The notes: generated from the letters alone by a model not told the origin. A stretch of DNA of 64,000 bases from Dermatemys mawii (GCA_007922305.1 ML677335.1:19440246-19504245); one strand, 5' to 3'. Positions 37,370-50,487 are shown, numbered from the stretch's first letter. Numbers and translations: made by a program.

Positions 37370-37490
37370 TGACCTAGTACTTTACAAAGGAAGGCAAATA
37401 TCATTACCCCCATTTTACAGATGGAGAAACTGAGACATGGAAAGCTGAAGTGTCTTGCCAAGGTCACACAGGAGATCATCGGGTTTCATC
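37370..37490 (-). mobile_element. MIR-type core SINE fragment
   Basis: cccccattttacagatgga, then gaaactgagacatggaaagc, then cttgccaaggtcacacagga is the inverted MIR core segment, well preserved for such an old element. Confidence 0.85.
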
Positions 37491-38915
37491 TTTCTAGCTC
37501 TACTATAGTTCACTTATAAAGAACTGAAAAACCCCAGGTCTATATGGATGGAATGGATTTTATTCCTAGGAAATAACATGGATAGTGGCATAGTGAATTA
37601 ATTGACTTGCTTATAGAATCCTGTTTTACTAAGTCATATTTTCTGACAGAATTCACATGTGAAGTACCGTGCATGTTTATGACACTATATGCGAAATGAG
37701 AAATAACAACAACAGTAGCTTAATGAATTATCTGCATCTATAGATGTTGGGTCACGTAAGGATGTGTCACTATTTTGCTCTTTACTGCAAGGCATTTTTC
37801 AGATCTATCACTTGAGCTGTTTTACTTATGAGCATACAGTTGAACAGCATAGAGTCTGATCCTATAACTTTGGCTCACATGATAGAGAGTTTTCAAGATT
37901 GCTCCCATAATTATTCTTACAATGCAGCCCAAAGAATTAAAATCATACGAACTCTTAAATTCATGAGATAAAATTACTTAAGGAGATACTTACATATATA
38001 GCATGCTTCCTTCAAACAAACTATCCACTTACACTATCAAATCTAATAGTAATCCAATCTGTTTTCAAAGATCAAGAATTGACTGTTTCATAAGTTTTCA
38101 CCCCAATTAAATTTTCATAAACATCTTAATTTCCACTGGTTGTCAAAAACTGTAAGAATGATCACTGATGATTTCATAAGAGCTTGATCTGAGTAAAAAG
38201 TTCTCAAAGTACTGCTTCACCAGAAAAATCCATAAATGATTTCATACCCAAGATAAGGAAAAAATGTAATCTTTAAAATTAGTGCTCAATCTCCTTTTCT
38301 GGTAATGCACCACATCAATACATTATAACAAAAAAACAAAAACAAAAAAAGAGAGAGAAATGACAACAGGAGAGTGTAGAAATGGATCATTACAGCTACT
38401 GCAGTGATAACCTATATAGAACAGGCATGCTTATCAAAGGGGAAAAACAGCACCCAAAATATGTCAGCATCACAAATATTTACTTATAAATAAAGTAAGC
38501 AAATTATGTTTGAGGTTTATCAAAATTCTAATGATTCAATAACACCCCCTGCTAATAAATTGTTACTGAATCACTATTTGGAGGCTTAAGCATTTTGAGA
38601 AGATGGCCATAATTACCCGGCATCCATCAGTGGCATTGTGCCACTTAAATAAAATGAGAGTTGTTGGCATTAAATAAGGAAGAAATAAGTCTTTTTTCCC
38701 CCTTCAGAGAGGAACAAAGGTGTCCTTGAATAATTAAGAGGTGTGTAAAGCCATCTGTGCAGACATACTAAACATTTTCACTTTGTCAATCACAAAGTAC
38801 TAAGAAAACTCTTAGCAGCCTCTGTTCACACCCCACCACACTGTCAATTAACTCTTTTAAAATACATGAGTTGGCATAAATTTGTGAACTGCATTAAAGA
38901 GATCAGTTTCAATGC
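37491..38915. other. Intron, nothing recognised
   Basis: AT-rich, with an A-rich simple stretch around 38325-38360. Confidence 0.5.
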
Positions 38916-38920
38916 TTGTG

Positions 38921-39005
38921 CTGACGAAGTGGGTATTCACCCCCAAAAGCTTATGCTCCAATACTTCTGTTAGTCTATAAGGTGCCACAGAACTCTTTGT
39001 TGCTA
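38921..39005 (+). mobile_element. Eroded short Penelope-like terminal fragment
   Basis: ctgacgaagtgggtattcac, caaaagcttatgctccaat and ttagtctataaggtgccaca, then gaactctttgttg, correspond to the terminal region of the other PLE copies. Flanks share aatgct. Confidence 0.8.
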
Positions 39006-39281
39006 ATGCTAATACTGATTAGCAGAATCTCCCCTCTCTTAGGAGTCAGCAAAAACAGCTAAATGAGTTTTGACCATCACAATTTTTGAGGCTGTGGGAC
39101 TCTCTGTTCGAGGTACTAGGACTGTTTGTTCCATGGACCTGTCACATTCCATCCCTCCACTCCCCCAATATCTTTTGAGTACAGACCCCTCTATCTTACT
39201 AGTCAGGACAGGAAAGAAGGGGGTGCTATGCCTACTTTCCAGGCCATGCAGCAGGTTTTTCTCATTTAGTACATGGTTTGA
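39006..39281. other. Short unassigned gap before a CR1 end
   Basis: Nothing recognised. Confidence 0.4.
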
Positions 39282-41270
39282 TCATAAGAACATAAAAACA
39301 GCCATAGTGGGTCTTCCAAAAATGGCCAATGCCAGGTGCCCCAGAGGAATGAACAGAACAAGTAAACATCAAGTAATTCATCTCCTGTCATCCATTCCCA
39401 GCTTCTGTCAAACAGTTGTTAGGGATACCATCCCTGCCTATCCTGGTTAATAGTCTTTGATGGATCAATCTTACATGAATTTATCTAGCTCTTTTTGGAA
39501 CCCTGTTATAGTTTTGGCCTTCACAACATTCTCTGGCAAAAAGTTCCACAGGTTGACTATGCTTTGTGTGAAAAAATACTTCCTTTTGTTTGTTTTAAGC
39601 CTGCTGCCTGTTAATTTCATTTGGTGACCCTTAGTTCTTGCATTATAAGGAGGAGAAAATAACACTTCCTTATTTATTTTCTCTACACCAGTCTTGATTT
39701 TATAGACCTCTATCACGTCGCCCCTTAGTCGTCTCTTTTCCAAGCTGAAAAGCCCCAGTCATTTTAATCTCACCTCATTTGGAAGCCATTCTATACCCCT
39801 AATCATTTTTGTTGACCTTTCTGAACCTTTTCCAATTCCAATATATCTGTTTTGAGATGGGGCAACCACATGTGCACGCAGTATTCAAGATGTGGGCATA
39901 CCACGGATTTATATAGCGGCAATATGATATTTTCTGTCTTATTATCTCTCCCTTTCTTAATGATTCTCAACATTCCATTTGCTTTCTTTGACAGCCACTG
40001 CTGCACTGCCCATTGAGTAGATGTTTTCAGAGAACTATCCACAATAACACCAAGATCTCTTTCTTCCTTGAGTTGTAACAGCTAATTTTTTGGCCTTCCT
40101 AGTTTTATTTTTACACTTTGTTTGCAAGAGTTTATGCTCTTTTTTATTTTCCGCATTAGGATTTAACTTCCACTTTTTAAAAGATGACATTTTGTGTCCC
40201 ACTGCTTCTTTTACTTTATAGTTTAGCCACGGTGGCAGTTTTTTTGGTTCTCTTACTAGATTTTTTAATTTGGGGAATACATTTAAGACGAGCCTCTTTT
40301 ATAGTGTCTTTAAAACGTTTCAATGCAGCTTGTGGGGATTTCACTTTTGGCGCTCTATCTTTTAATGTCTGTTTAACTAATCTCCTCATTTTTGTGTAGT
40401 TCCCTTTCTGAAATTAAATGCTACAATGTTGGGCTGCCGTGGTGTTTTCCCCACCACAGAGATGTTAAATTTAACTATATTATGGTCACTATTACTAAGC
40501 AGTCCAGTGATAGTCACCTCTTGGATCAGATCTTATGCAACACCTAGGACTAAATCAAGAACTGCCTCTTGTCTTGTGGGTTCCAGGACTATTTGCTCCA
40601 AGAAGCAGTCATTTAAGGTGTCAAGAAACTATCTCTGCATCCGATGCTGAGGTGACATGTACTAATCAATATGGGGATAGATGAAATACCCCTTTATTAC
40701 TGAGTTTTTTATTTTATAGCCTCTCTAATCTCCCTAAGCATTTCACGGTCACTATCACCATCCTGGTCAGGTGGTCAATAATATATCCCTCCTGATATAT
40801 TCTTTTTATTAGAGCATGGGATTACTATCCTTAGAGATTCCATGGTATACTTTGGTTCATTGAAGATTTTTACTTCATTTAATTCTATGCCTTCTTTCAC
40901 ATATAGTGCCATTCCCCCCACTAGCATGACCTGTTTTATCCTTCCAATATATATTGTACCCTGGCATTACTGTGTCCCATTGATTATTCTCATTCCACCA
41001 AGTTTCTGTGATGTACATTGTATCAATATCCTCATTTAATACAGGACATGATAGTTCACCCATCTTATTATTAAGACTTCTAGCATTTGTATATAAGCAC
41101 TTAAAAAGCTTTTTTACTTTTTAGCTGTTTGCCATTACATGATGTAATTGAATGGGACTTTTTTTCATTTAATTGTTTCTTGTCAGATCCTACCTATATT
41201 TTATCATTTTCCATCCTCTCCTCCTTACTAGACGTAGAGAATCTTCATTAATAGATCCTCACCTAAGGAA
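39282..41270 (-). mobile_element. CR1 LINE with endonuclease and RT end, core deleted
   Basis: Minus-strand order is an eroded endonuclease (41063-40875: TMYITETWWNENNQWDTV then MPGYNIYWKDKTGHASGG), its C-terminal part at about 40800-40430 (PPDQDGDSDREM and an S-DHN motif), a lysine-rich linker, and then directly the RT C-terminus at 40042-39471 ([36 protein letters not shown]). The RT catalytic core between 40075 and 40060 is missing. The 3' end is the cataagaacataaaaac terminus at about 39290. It is a typical turtle CR1 but carries an internal deletion. Confidence 0.9.
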
Positions 41271-41589
41271 GCCATAGTAAAGAATAAATAAAAACAGGAT
41301 TAGGTCTAATATGATTTACAAATCATATTAGATGACATTAAGTAATCCCTTACTTCTTCAGTACATGCACACTGTACTTTATGCACCTGCTCATGGGGAT
41401 TGCATGCAAAACATTTTTCTCTCTTTCACATTTCCTGGCCAGGATCAACACTCTATTCTAATATTGTTTGACTCTTGCAGTGTTGGATGCTTCTGGTCCC
41501 AGTTTTGCCTCTGTAGCCATTTTTTTCATTGTTCCTCCCCCTCTTTTGGTAAGGGTCCCAGAGGCCTTTTATCCTTGTCCCGCTCCTCT

Positions 41590-42990
41590 TTTCCTTTTAT
41601 GTCATATATCTGTGTGACCTCATCCACTCACATGGCTTCAACTATCATATTACACTGAGTCACAAATTTCCTGCTCTGTTTCCCCACAACCAATTCCACA
41701 TTTCAGCATGTTTCTGAAACTTCCACCTGGATAGGGTGACCAGACAGCAAGTGTGAAAAATCAGGATGAGGGTGGGGGGTGGTAATAGGAGCCTATATAA
41801 GAAAAAGCCCCCAAAATCGGGACTGTCCCTATAAAATCGGGACATCTGGTCACCCTACACCTGGATGGATTGCCAACAGCTTAAATTTATCACGGCTTAC
41901 ACTGAACTCCTTATTTTCCCTCTGAAAATGTCTTCCCTTTCTCCTTTATCTGTCTCTGTTGACAACACCACAATACTCTGTCACTTTGGTATATACCCAG
42001 AGGGATCATCTTTTACACTTTCATCTCCTTCATCCTGATTGTGAGCAAAACCCAGGGCTTTTATTGCCTGACATCTATGAGTTCTGACCTCTTCTTTCTG
42101 TTCAAACAATAAACACTTTCATGCAGGATATTATCACATTCCATCTTCACTACTGAAACTACTGACTTTCCAGCGCCCTGTATGTCTACATTGCTTCCAC
42201 ACTAGCCCACTCAAAACACAACGACTAAAATTATTTACCAAGCATGTCAATCTGAGAGTATCCCTTTCCATTTCTGAATGGGCTCTGCTCAATCCAGTTT
42301 TACTCTATTATAACTCAGCTAGAGTCAGCCGAGCTCTGCTGATATAAAACTAGGGTAACATTGTGGAGAATCAGGTTCCTTGTCTTCATTTTCCAGACCC
42401 TAGCAGACACTCCTTCCTACTACAGCCTCATCTCTTACTGCATTGCCTTCTGCCTATTTTGCTCAGCCTATGATGCCAGCCTTGATGCCTCACATTTGAC
42501 TGCTTCTCCAGCACATAGAATACCATTCCTGATTTGGCCTACCAGGCCATTGGCCTCTCCTCCTTCAGGACCTGTTCCAACAAAACATTTTAAATATATG
42601 AACTTCCTCTTTCAATGTAACTATACATCTGCTTAAATTTAAGCATGAGCATAATTGCTTTCCTGGATTGGAGTCTCAAATACCTACCTAAGACTATTGT
42701 CTAGTGCAATTCCTTCAAAAAAAGAATTAAAGACTTTTATATTTAAATGTATTTACTTGTATTAAAAATTAGAAATAATGGATGCTGCACATAAGCCTTT
42801 GCTGAGTAACCACAAAATCTTATTGCCATAATTCTTGTTGTCCGTCCTCCATCTATTTAGCCCTTCCTACTCTTCCTATCCCTTTTGTTGCATTATTTAT
42901 GAAATTAGAAGGTAAGCTTTTCAGGCAAGGGCCAGATTTTATTAGTACAGTGAGATGCCAAGCACACTTTTGGCATTATAAAATAATAAA
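41590..42990 (+). mobile_element. L2 LINE fragment, RT to 3' end
   Basis: ctcatccactcacatggctt matches the RT stretch of L2. gaactccttattttccctctg, gacaacaccacaatactctg and gggatcatcttttacacttt match further RT blocks. The section 42400-42500 (tactacagcctcatctctta, ctcagcctatgatgccagcc) matches the C-terminus, and the tail ends near 42985. It is old and out of frame. A MITE at 41732-41857 splits it. Confidence 0.7.
41732..41857. mobile_element. 126-bp MITE with 8-bp target duplication
   Basis: The ends tagggtgaccaga and tctggtcaccctat-type (tctggtcacccta) are perfect inverted repeats of 13 bp. cacctgga occurs on both sides (41724-41731 and 41858-41865). The 8-bp duplication and no coding content fit a non-autonomous hAT element. 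It sits in an L2 copy. Confidence 0.92.
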
Positions 42991-44124
42991 TAATAATTCC
43001 AAAACCAGGTACAGTAATGGTTCAAAGATCAGATGTGCCAGTTATTCTGTAAGCAGGGTTTAATATATTGTTTTAGTATTGCATAATGTTGTATGCATAC
43101 GAAACATATATGAAGTAAAAATAATCATATATGACAACATTTTTACAATAATTTTTCACATTGTATTTTGTTCTGACAGATTTAGGTGGAACATTTTTAA
43201 AATAATTTACATTTTCAGCCAAAGATAAAACAAATTCAAATTCAAAATAGAATAAAAAATTGCCTGGGAAGAATTAGAGTGACACTTTCTACAAGCCATT
43301 AAGTCCTAGAATTTGGCTCCTCTTTCTATTGAAGATATAGGTGCTTTTGTAAGAGAGAATCATTCTTTCCAATTTTCTTTTTTCCTGCAAAGTCCTCTTC
43401 TTCTACATAGCCAATACAGCTAAGTGAGAATGAGTTGGATTCTATTCCATATGGTGCATCATCAACAGAATTATTTTCTATGTTCCACTCAGTCCTGCCT
43501 GTGCAAATGCATTCAAGACAGTAGGGTTGAATGAATTTTTTATTTTATTTTATTCAGCCCCTGCAGCACCCCCATGTGCTCCTTGATCTGTGTGGTGCTG
43601 CAGGCACTCCCTGTTTTAGTTTGCTTCCTCTCAGAGACCCTTACGAACTCTAGAAGGTATGAAAACTTTCCCACTGGGATTCTAATTTATTAAATCCAAA
43701 CCATACTTGAAATAAAGTCTCTTTCCTTGGGCTCAAAAGGTTGCACAATCCTCCTCCCTGGGGCCAGTGATTCTGATTCCTAATCTCTCTAGCAAGTAAT
43801 ATCTCTCATTGGCTCACGGACTGCAGAGCCCTCCTTCTTGGAGATAGTAGTCTCAGAGGAGATCCGTTCCCAGAGAAGAGCTTCTCTTTTTCTGAGCACC
43901 TCCTGGTAACTGAGCAGAGATGGCCTTTTATCGGATGGCACAGGTGCTCGATATTCAATTAACTGACTAGAAAGCCTAGTTCCCTTTAAATTAGTTTGTC
44001 ACACATAAGGTTGGGCTTGGACTCCCCTTAAAGGGGGCAGCAACCCTGTGAATAACTTTATTATATCACTCTCATCACTATAATACCTGAATGCAATGAG
44101 GGGACCTCATGAAGGTAATGGGGA
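42991..44124. other. Intron, nothing firmly recognised
   Basis: Unassigned. The segment 43540-44060 has moderately higher GC with no named repeat. Confidence 0.4.
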
Positions 44125-44190
44125 GAATCGCCTTTAATATGGAACTGAATCGCCTTTAATATGGAACGGAATCACATTTAATATGGAACT
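44125..44190. repeat. 22-bp tandem repeat, three copies
   Basis: gaatcgcctttaatatggaac(t/g) is repeated at 44125-44146, 44147-44168 and 44169-44190, the last with two changes (gaatcacattt). A fourth eroded copy may follow. Confidence 0.95.
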
Positions 44191-45139
44191 GATTATGATA
44201 CAAACATGGAATCCCACTCTGGCAGTTTAGAGACACTTTTCACAGTAGAACTGCGGTTTAAGTGTTTTTTCCTGAAGAGATAAAAGAGACTGATTTGTAT
44301 TGCCCAATTAAGATCCAATTAGATGAAAAAAGTACCAAAAATTGATGGAGGTCACAGTGAAAGCTTTATCCCCCTAAGACAAGTTTAAAGAAAAATGCTT
44401 TGTAATAGCAGAGAAAACGTTATTTGTTTTATTTTTTCTACGATCGTCAGACATTCATTACCCATCTGTCTTGTGACACCTCTTAATGTCAAAGCAGGTC
44501 CCAAAATACTAATGTGGAGGATAAAACAGCTAAGCAACTTTAATTTAATAGAAAAAATAAAAGCCAATTTATTCTTTGTCAATTTTCTCTGATTTTAAAA
44601 GTCATGAAGTGGCTTAGTATTGTTAGTCATTAGTTGGAAGTAAAATATCAACTATTCAAAATGTATTAAATTGCTTTATTTTTAATAAATAAAGAGAAAA
44701 AATAATCCTCTTAAGATTTAAGCAAACCTTTATGGACTTTTTTTTCCCCGAGGATTAATTTTAATTTTCAACTTTTTTATAAAATAAACAGTGTACTGCA
44801 AAATCCATTAACGTTAACTTTATTTCCTGTTCTAGTCTCTTTTTTCTGTTCTAGATTAATTAAAATAATTGTGTGTGTATTAGAAGAGAAAGAGAGAGGT
44901 TTTAATGGAAATATACATATATGTATACACATCATATACACACACATCTAAATAATAATAATAAATACATATATATATTTATGTATATTTATTAGTAACA
45001 TATTAATTTTTAAAATGCTATTAAATTATTTTCCCTTAATAAGTAAAGAGAAAAAAATTGGTTTTCAGATTTTGGCTAAATTTTATCTATTTATTTTCCC
45101 CTTTTCGAGGCTTAGTTTAAATTTCCACATTTTTACATA
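44191..45139. other. AT-rich intron with simple repeats
   Basis: AT-rich with (at)- and (ata)-type runs at about 44905-45000. No element was assigned. Confidence 0.5.
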
Positions 45140-45345
45140 GATACATACATACAGGGTCCAGCTGTATATGTTATGGAGCTGCAGGTCCCGTGGTGGCAGC
45201 TGGGAGCTGCAGCAAGCCCCTGCAGTAATTGCGAGTTGCAGGGGCCCTGCCGTCTGACAATTCCAGCCCCGCAAGCCCAGGGATGAAGGAGAAATGTCAT
45301 TGAGGTCTCTGGATGTCACAGATTGTGACATTCATGACCTCCATG
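45140..45345. repeat. GC-rich repeat-like block with gtgacattcat stretch
   Basis: GC-rich sequence ending in cacagattgtgacattcatg. It resembles a turtle MITE or old LTR fragment; the family is not assigned. Confidence 0.35.
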
Positions 45346-47881
45346 ACATCATCATAGCCTTATTTGTAGCATATATAAATTACAGACAGTGGAACTGCTC
45401 CCAGTGGTGGATAATTTGGTTGATGTGAGATGTCTAACTGTAAATGAAGTAGAGATTTGACCTGTGAGGAATTTGCTGATTACTTTGAGGATACCATCTC
45501 TTGAATTAAGACAATTTGCTGAGTCCCTATGTGACAGGGAATTCCTGAGAGAACAAAATGCAGCCACCTGTGTTCAAGTTTCACCCAGCGTTGCTCACTG
45601 AACTCCTTGAAATACTGTGTGTGCTTCATTGTACCCATATTCCTCCTAACCTTCTAATGAAACTGGCAAACTTTGCAAATTAAGATAACATCCTTTGTAA
45701 TGTGAGTACCTGAACCACACCCCTCACTAATGTCCTTGGTACCAAATACACAGAACACCAAAGAGATACCTGATGACAACAAAGCTTCAAGCAATATCAA
45801 CCTCAGCAGGAAATCTTAGAACACTAAAGTAATTAACGTTTCAGAATATCATTTTAGAAGAATTTTGAAAATGACTTGACACCAAATGATGGGAAATGTG
45901 AGCAATCAGGATTAACTCCTCTTCAAATCACTGGATGTCTGATTAGGGCTAGATTGTGCCTAGTCTTACTCCGCGAGGGCAGAGAACAGACTGCCCAACC
46001 ATTGTGTTCCCAGGTACACAAATTGGAGAAATCCATCATGGAGAGCAATATTAGTCTTCATCTGTCTTGAGTGTGCTCTTTCAGCTGATCATGAAGACTA
46101 GCCAGCCTGTCCTCCAGACAGATTAATGAGCTCAACTGGGTTGCATTAGGACCACCAGATTGGCTGGCCCACCTGTTTGTCTGAAAGAAGACTGCAGGCC
46201 CTTTTTTAAGCTCAGCAGAAGCTGCAATTACTCATACCCCTGTCTTGTTTCCAGCCTTGCCATCCATCTTTATTCTTGTCCTATTCCAGTCCGCTCCAGC
46301 CTTGCTTCCTCCTGCCTCCGGCTCCGACTGTGGGTTCAACATCTGGGTCCTGACTCGAACTATGATCCTTGACTCCAGTCCCTGGCTCCTGACTTCTGCT
46401 CCAACCACTAGCCCCATTTGGGACACCACCAAAGAAAGCTGTAGGGGAAATATGAGGGTAGGGCTATTGCCCTAATCCCCATCCACAAATAGCTACCAGA
46501 GCTAGGCCAGCAAAAGGAAATGCACACTGACCTCTGTGAAAGGACATAGCAGATGTTGCTAAGACCTATGCTCCCCATGTTAGTGGAGGCATTGCACCTG
46601 GCTAAGGCACAATGCATCTGAGAATGGCTGCCAGTATTTAGCAACTCTTCAGTCCTTCCATGCAACCCCAAATCTTGCTCTGATGTTGTAAGATTCTTAG
46701 AAGACAGACTATGTCTTTCTCTGTGTTCTGTATAGAGTTCAACACAGAAATGACGTTAATCAATAATGTACAGTAATAATAAATTAATATTGATACCATT
46801 AACCTGAATTTTAATAGGACTCTCTTTACAGATCTTATACAATGGGCCAGATCCTTAGCTGGTATAAATTAGCCCAACTCAATTGACATCAAAGGAGCTA
46901 GGCTGATTAACTTCCAGTGAAGGTCTTTTCCATTTTGTGTTTGGATTTTTTGCAAAGGAATAACACCATCAATACATATTAAATATGACTTATGTAAGTA
47001 TAGCCTTAGTATTTCAGCACTTCTCAGTGTTAAATAAACTACCAGGTACTATATTCAACTATAACTGATTTATGTGGACTCTGTCAAAATATTAGTATTA
47101 GCTTTTAATGTGCATTGCAAACACTCTCAGAACACCGCTCCTTGAGCATTTGGAGTCTATCTTCTTCTCCTTAATATTCTAAACATTAACAATTAAAATT
47201 AAACCCTTATGACAGAATATCTTTGGCTTTTATTGTCCTCAGTGTATTATTTGGTCACCAGTGTTCATGAACCTCCTTGATTACACAAATAGATATTACC
47301 CATCAGAAAAGCTAACAAGTCAAAATGTGTACAGTCCTGTCAATCAAGAGCTTCACCAGGGAACAGTGATAAGAAACCAGTAGCAGAAATAAACTTTATC
47401 CCCAGATCAACCAAGCTCAGCTCAAATACTGCAGTTCCAAAAAGGGCTACTGATGAACTGTGCAGTTTTGTAGAACACTCGTATGTCACATAGGTTGGAA
47501 ACTCACAATGACTGCAAATCAAGGAAATTACAAGCTTGCAAAGTTGTGTTTTGTTTTCTTTTTAAGCCACAGCACTGTTCCAAATGCAGGCAGTCACGGG
47601 TTTGCTTCCTGCCTATTCTTTTTATCATCAATGCCATGAAGCCGGATAACATCCCATCAAAAAGAAGCTGTATCGTTGATTTGTCAGCCTTGGGAAAAAT
47701 CATTTGAAATGAAGCCTATGTCCATGATGACAGAGGACAGGCTGGCATAGAAAATTTATGCAAGCTACTGCTGTGCGAGACTCATAATAATCTCCTTTGT
47801 TGCTCAGAGGGTTAGGTCATATATGAGGGTTAAAGATTTTTCCCTGTTGGGTGAAGTGTATTAACAAAATCTTTTGCTTAC
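45346..47881. other. Intron preceding the 47882 exon, nothing firmly recognised
   Basis: At about 46230-46440 a C-rich stretch (cagtccgctccagccttgct) is possibly an LTR or simple-repeat remnant. Otherwise unassigned. Confidence 0.4.
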
Positions 47882-47998
47882 CAGAGGATCCTGATCTTCA
47901 GCTGAAACTGTAGAGATAACAGTGCCCTTGATTGCATCAGGAGCAACCATTCCCCTGTAGAGAGCTTTGCTAAATACTGGGGAGTAATCATTCATATC
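47882..47998 (-). CDS. PCDH15: PCDH15 exon: start of cadherin repeat EC9
   Basis: This 117-nt exon (39 codons, phase 0 at both ends) lies between an acceptor reading ttttgcag and a donor reading gtaagc on the minus strand. The peptide begins [11 protein letters not shown] and ends [15 protein letters not shown] is the classical cadherin DxNDxxP calcium-linker motif, and AEDQDP holds the DxD calcium motif. Protocadherin-15 is a single-pass membrane cadherin. It forms the lower part of the tip link that pulls on the mechanotransduction channel of inner-ear hair cells, and it also works in photoreceptors. The sequence matches the known PCDH15 segment that opens EC9, including the GMVAPDA stretch. 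Its length is a multiple of three with equal phases, so skipping it would keep frame. The EC number is recalled from the human protein; the gene call is very secure. Confidence 0.95.
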
Positions 47999-49828
47999 CT
48001 GCAAAATATAATTAAGAGTTTAGTTCTCAAGTTGAAACAAGATTATGGACCTATCCACAACTGTTCTTTCAAACTATACCCATTCACTCCCTTCCCATTA
48101 GAGAACCCATTTGCCACTGTCAGCCCTTGCATACTCTCAATTCTATTACTATTACACAAGCCTGGTACCCAAGAGGAAGATGCCAAATTTTCAATACAAT
48201 ATTATTGTGTGAAGGATCAACGTAAAGTAATTCTACTTCAGAAAACAGTCTGTCACTCAAGTAAATAAAGCTTCCAGGGACTGCGAAGATTCTTACGACA
48301 GTTGTTTTTCATGCAATGTCCCACAATATGGCTTTGTTAATTTTCTGAACTAGATGAGCTTGCTCTTTCCTGAAAGTGCTTTTTGCACTATATGTGACAG
48401 AATGACAAGCAAATACTGGACCAGCTCACTATAAAGACTTTATGAGAGCCTAAATTCTGCTTTTCATAGTGACCTATGTAGTGTGACGGAAAAATTTATG
48501 TTAGACTTATTGGCGGGTTTTTTTGTTTGTTTTTTGAAGGTACATTATATTGAAGAAGGCAGTAAAAAGAAAATAAAAATATAAACCAAAGTTCAACCAT
48601 GCTCAGCTGAAGGACCATTAATAACTGTCCTATTAGAAGCCAAATATATTTCAAAGCCTCTCTCCAGTAATACTGCAATTCGTTAATAGGAACAATCATT
48701 TACCTTGATACTGTGATCCATCCTTTTTAAATGACCAAAATCAAAGAGTGAGTGCATGGAGATAAGCACATTGTCCCAAGCGCACAGAAAAAAATGCCAA
48801 CGTGTGAAGGATGTGGTTTTAATTAGTCTGCAACTTTATTAACTCATTTGAGAATTATCTGGCAATAACTTGTACAGTGCAGCTCATTATTCCCTCCTCT
48901 CTCATCCAACTACTTGTGGAAGATGGCCATCATCCCCCCGCAAAACCACACTTTCTCCTCACATAAGATCTCAGGGGATGAGAAAAGGGGACTGTTAGGA
49001 GCTTTGGTCCCATTCCTGACTGCTTTAGGGGATGCCTTTCCCCAGAGTGTACTTCCAATTCCAGTTTTTCAGGGAACCAGACCCCTACAGAACAAGGATC
49101 TACACTGGACACCTGCCACTAGGTTGGTTGTCACTCCCCACTGTCTGCCAGATTCCCAAATACTTAATAATTCCCTCCCAAACCAAAAATATATGTGCTC
49201 CTTGATTGTAGAGCTGTACTCCATCATCCTTGAATAACTTAGGTACCAATTTATGAAAATTTTGGTGTGCAGTTATCAACTTCCCTCTCCTGATGATACA
49301 TTAAGCTTCATAAACCTACAGAGGCCTGATGGAATCCCACCACACTGTCCACTGTAGTATTTCAAAGTAGTTTACAGTCTGGCCAGGGAAAAGGTCCCAG
49401 ATCTGCCCTAAATCTCTGCCTTGATGATTAAGTCCTCCCATCCTTACAAAATTCCAGATGATTACTGTACACCAGGGTGAAAATTATTTCTGCTGGCCAT
49501 TTCTTGGATGCTCCTCTTGCCAAGATAACTCATGTGTGCCTCAGCACCAAAGGCCCAGCTACCAATGGGGACGAGAAGGTCTAAACTACATGTGAAGTAC
49601 TTATTTAAAGAAAAAAAATGCAACTTTTTCAATACTTTGACAGGAACCTTCATCATGGGCTCTCCAATTAAATTAGAATCTACTACTTGCATTTATAAAG
49701 GTGTAAGTTCAGGATGGCCAAATGGGTCTCTCAGGCATTGTTAAACAACTTTTTCTCATATTGGGACTGCAATTCAAATCCCCTTCTATCTGATTAGACA
49801 GATCAGTGGTTAAATATATTATATATAT
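47999..49828. other. Intron upstream of the 47882 exon
   Basis: Unassigned, apart from a possible tRNA-SINE remnant at about 49700-49800 (gcaattcaaatccccttc resembles a B box). No upstream PCDH15 exon is visible here. Confidence 0.4.
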
Positions 49829-50487
49829 TGTGACGGAGACAGACCAGAAGGATACAAGAGAGTGCTGGAAGGCAGGTATATTAGTCTCAGGATGTGCAGG
49901 TCCCTGTTCCCTGGATAGCCAAACAAAGGCTATTCCAGGCCAATCAAGACACCTGGGGCCAATTAAGAACCTTCTAGAAAGGAGTACAGATAGCCTGATT
50001 GGGACACCTGAAGACAATCAGGGACTGGCTGAAACCAGATAAAAACCTCCTAGTTAGTCAGGTGGGCTGTGGGTGTCAGGAGCTGTGAGAGGAAGTTGGG
50101 CTGTTGGTGAGACTGAGTGGTGGACAACATATCATACAGAAGGAAGGAGGCCCTGAGGTAAGGGTGAAGTGGAGTTTGAAGAAGCGGGGACTGCTGTGGG
50201 GAAGCAGCCCAGGGAATTGTATTGTGTTTTATGGATAAAAGGTCAGCCATCTTAGCTGATACTATTAGGGTCCCTGGGCTGGAGCCCGGAGCAGAGGGCG
50301 GGCCCGGGCTCCTCCCTTTTTTTCCATCTTCCATACTGGCCTGTGATGAAGGTAACTCACCAGGCGGTGACTCTTGCCAATTATACTGAGAAAGAGAGGT
50401 CACTCTGGGGCCTAGATGAGTTTCTGAGGCCCCTAAATCTGCCAGGAAGCGCAGGACCCACAAGTACAAACTTGGAGCTTTGTCACA
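49829..50487 (+). mobile_element. Solo LTR, 659 bp
   Basis: The element starts tgtgacggagacagaccag and ends gagctttgtcaca, a TG...CA LTR with a matching 6-bp inverted end (tgtgac/gtcaca). It is inserted in an (at)n microsatellite, with atat on both sides (49825-49828 and 50488-50491). It contains an ataaaaa TATA-like motif at about 50038-50048 and a GC-rich centre. I recognise the LTR from turtle genomes but cannot tell a retrovirus-like from a gypsy-like origin. No internal retroviral or gypsy genes are present. Confidence 0.85.

Noticed and set aside
45876..46475. C-rich region considered as a second LTR
   Set aside because: No TG...CA ends or flanking duplication could be found.
50050..50469. 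139-codon open frame on the minus strand
   Set aside because: It is antisense inside a solo LTR and has low-complexity content.
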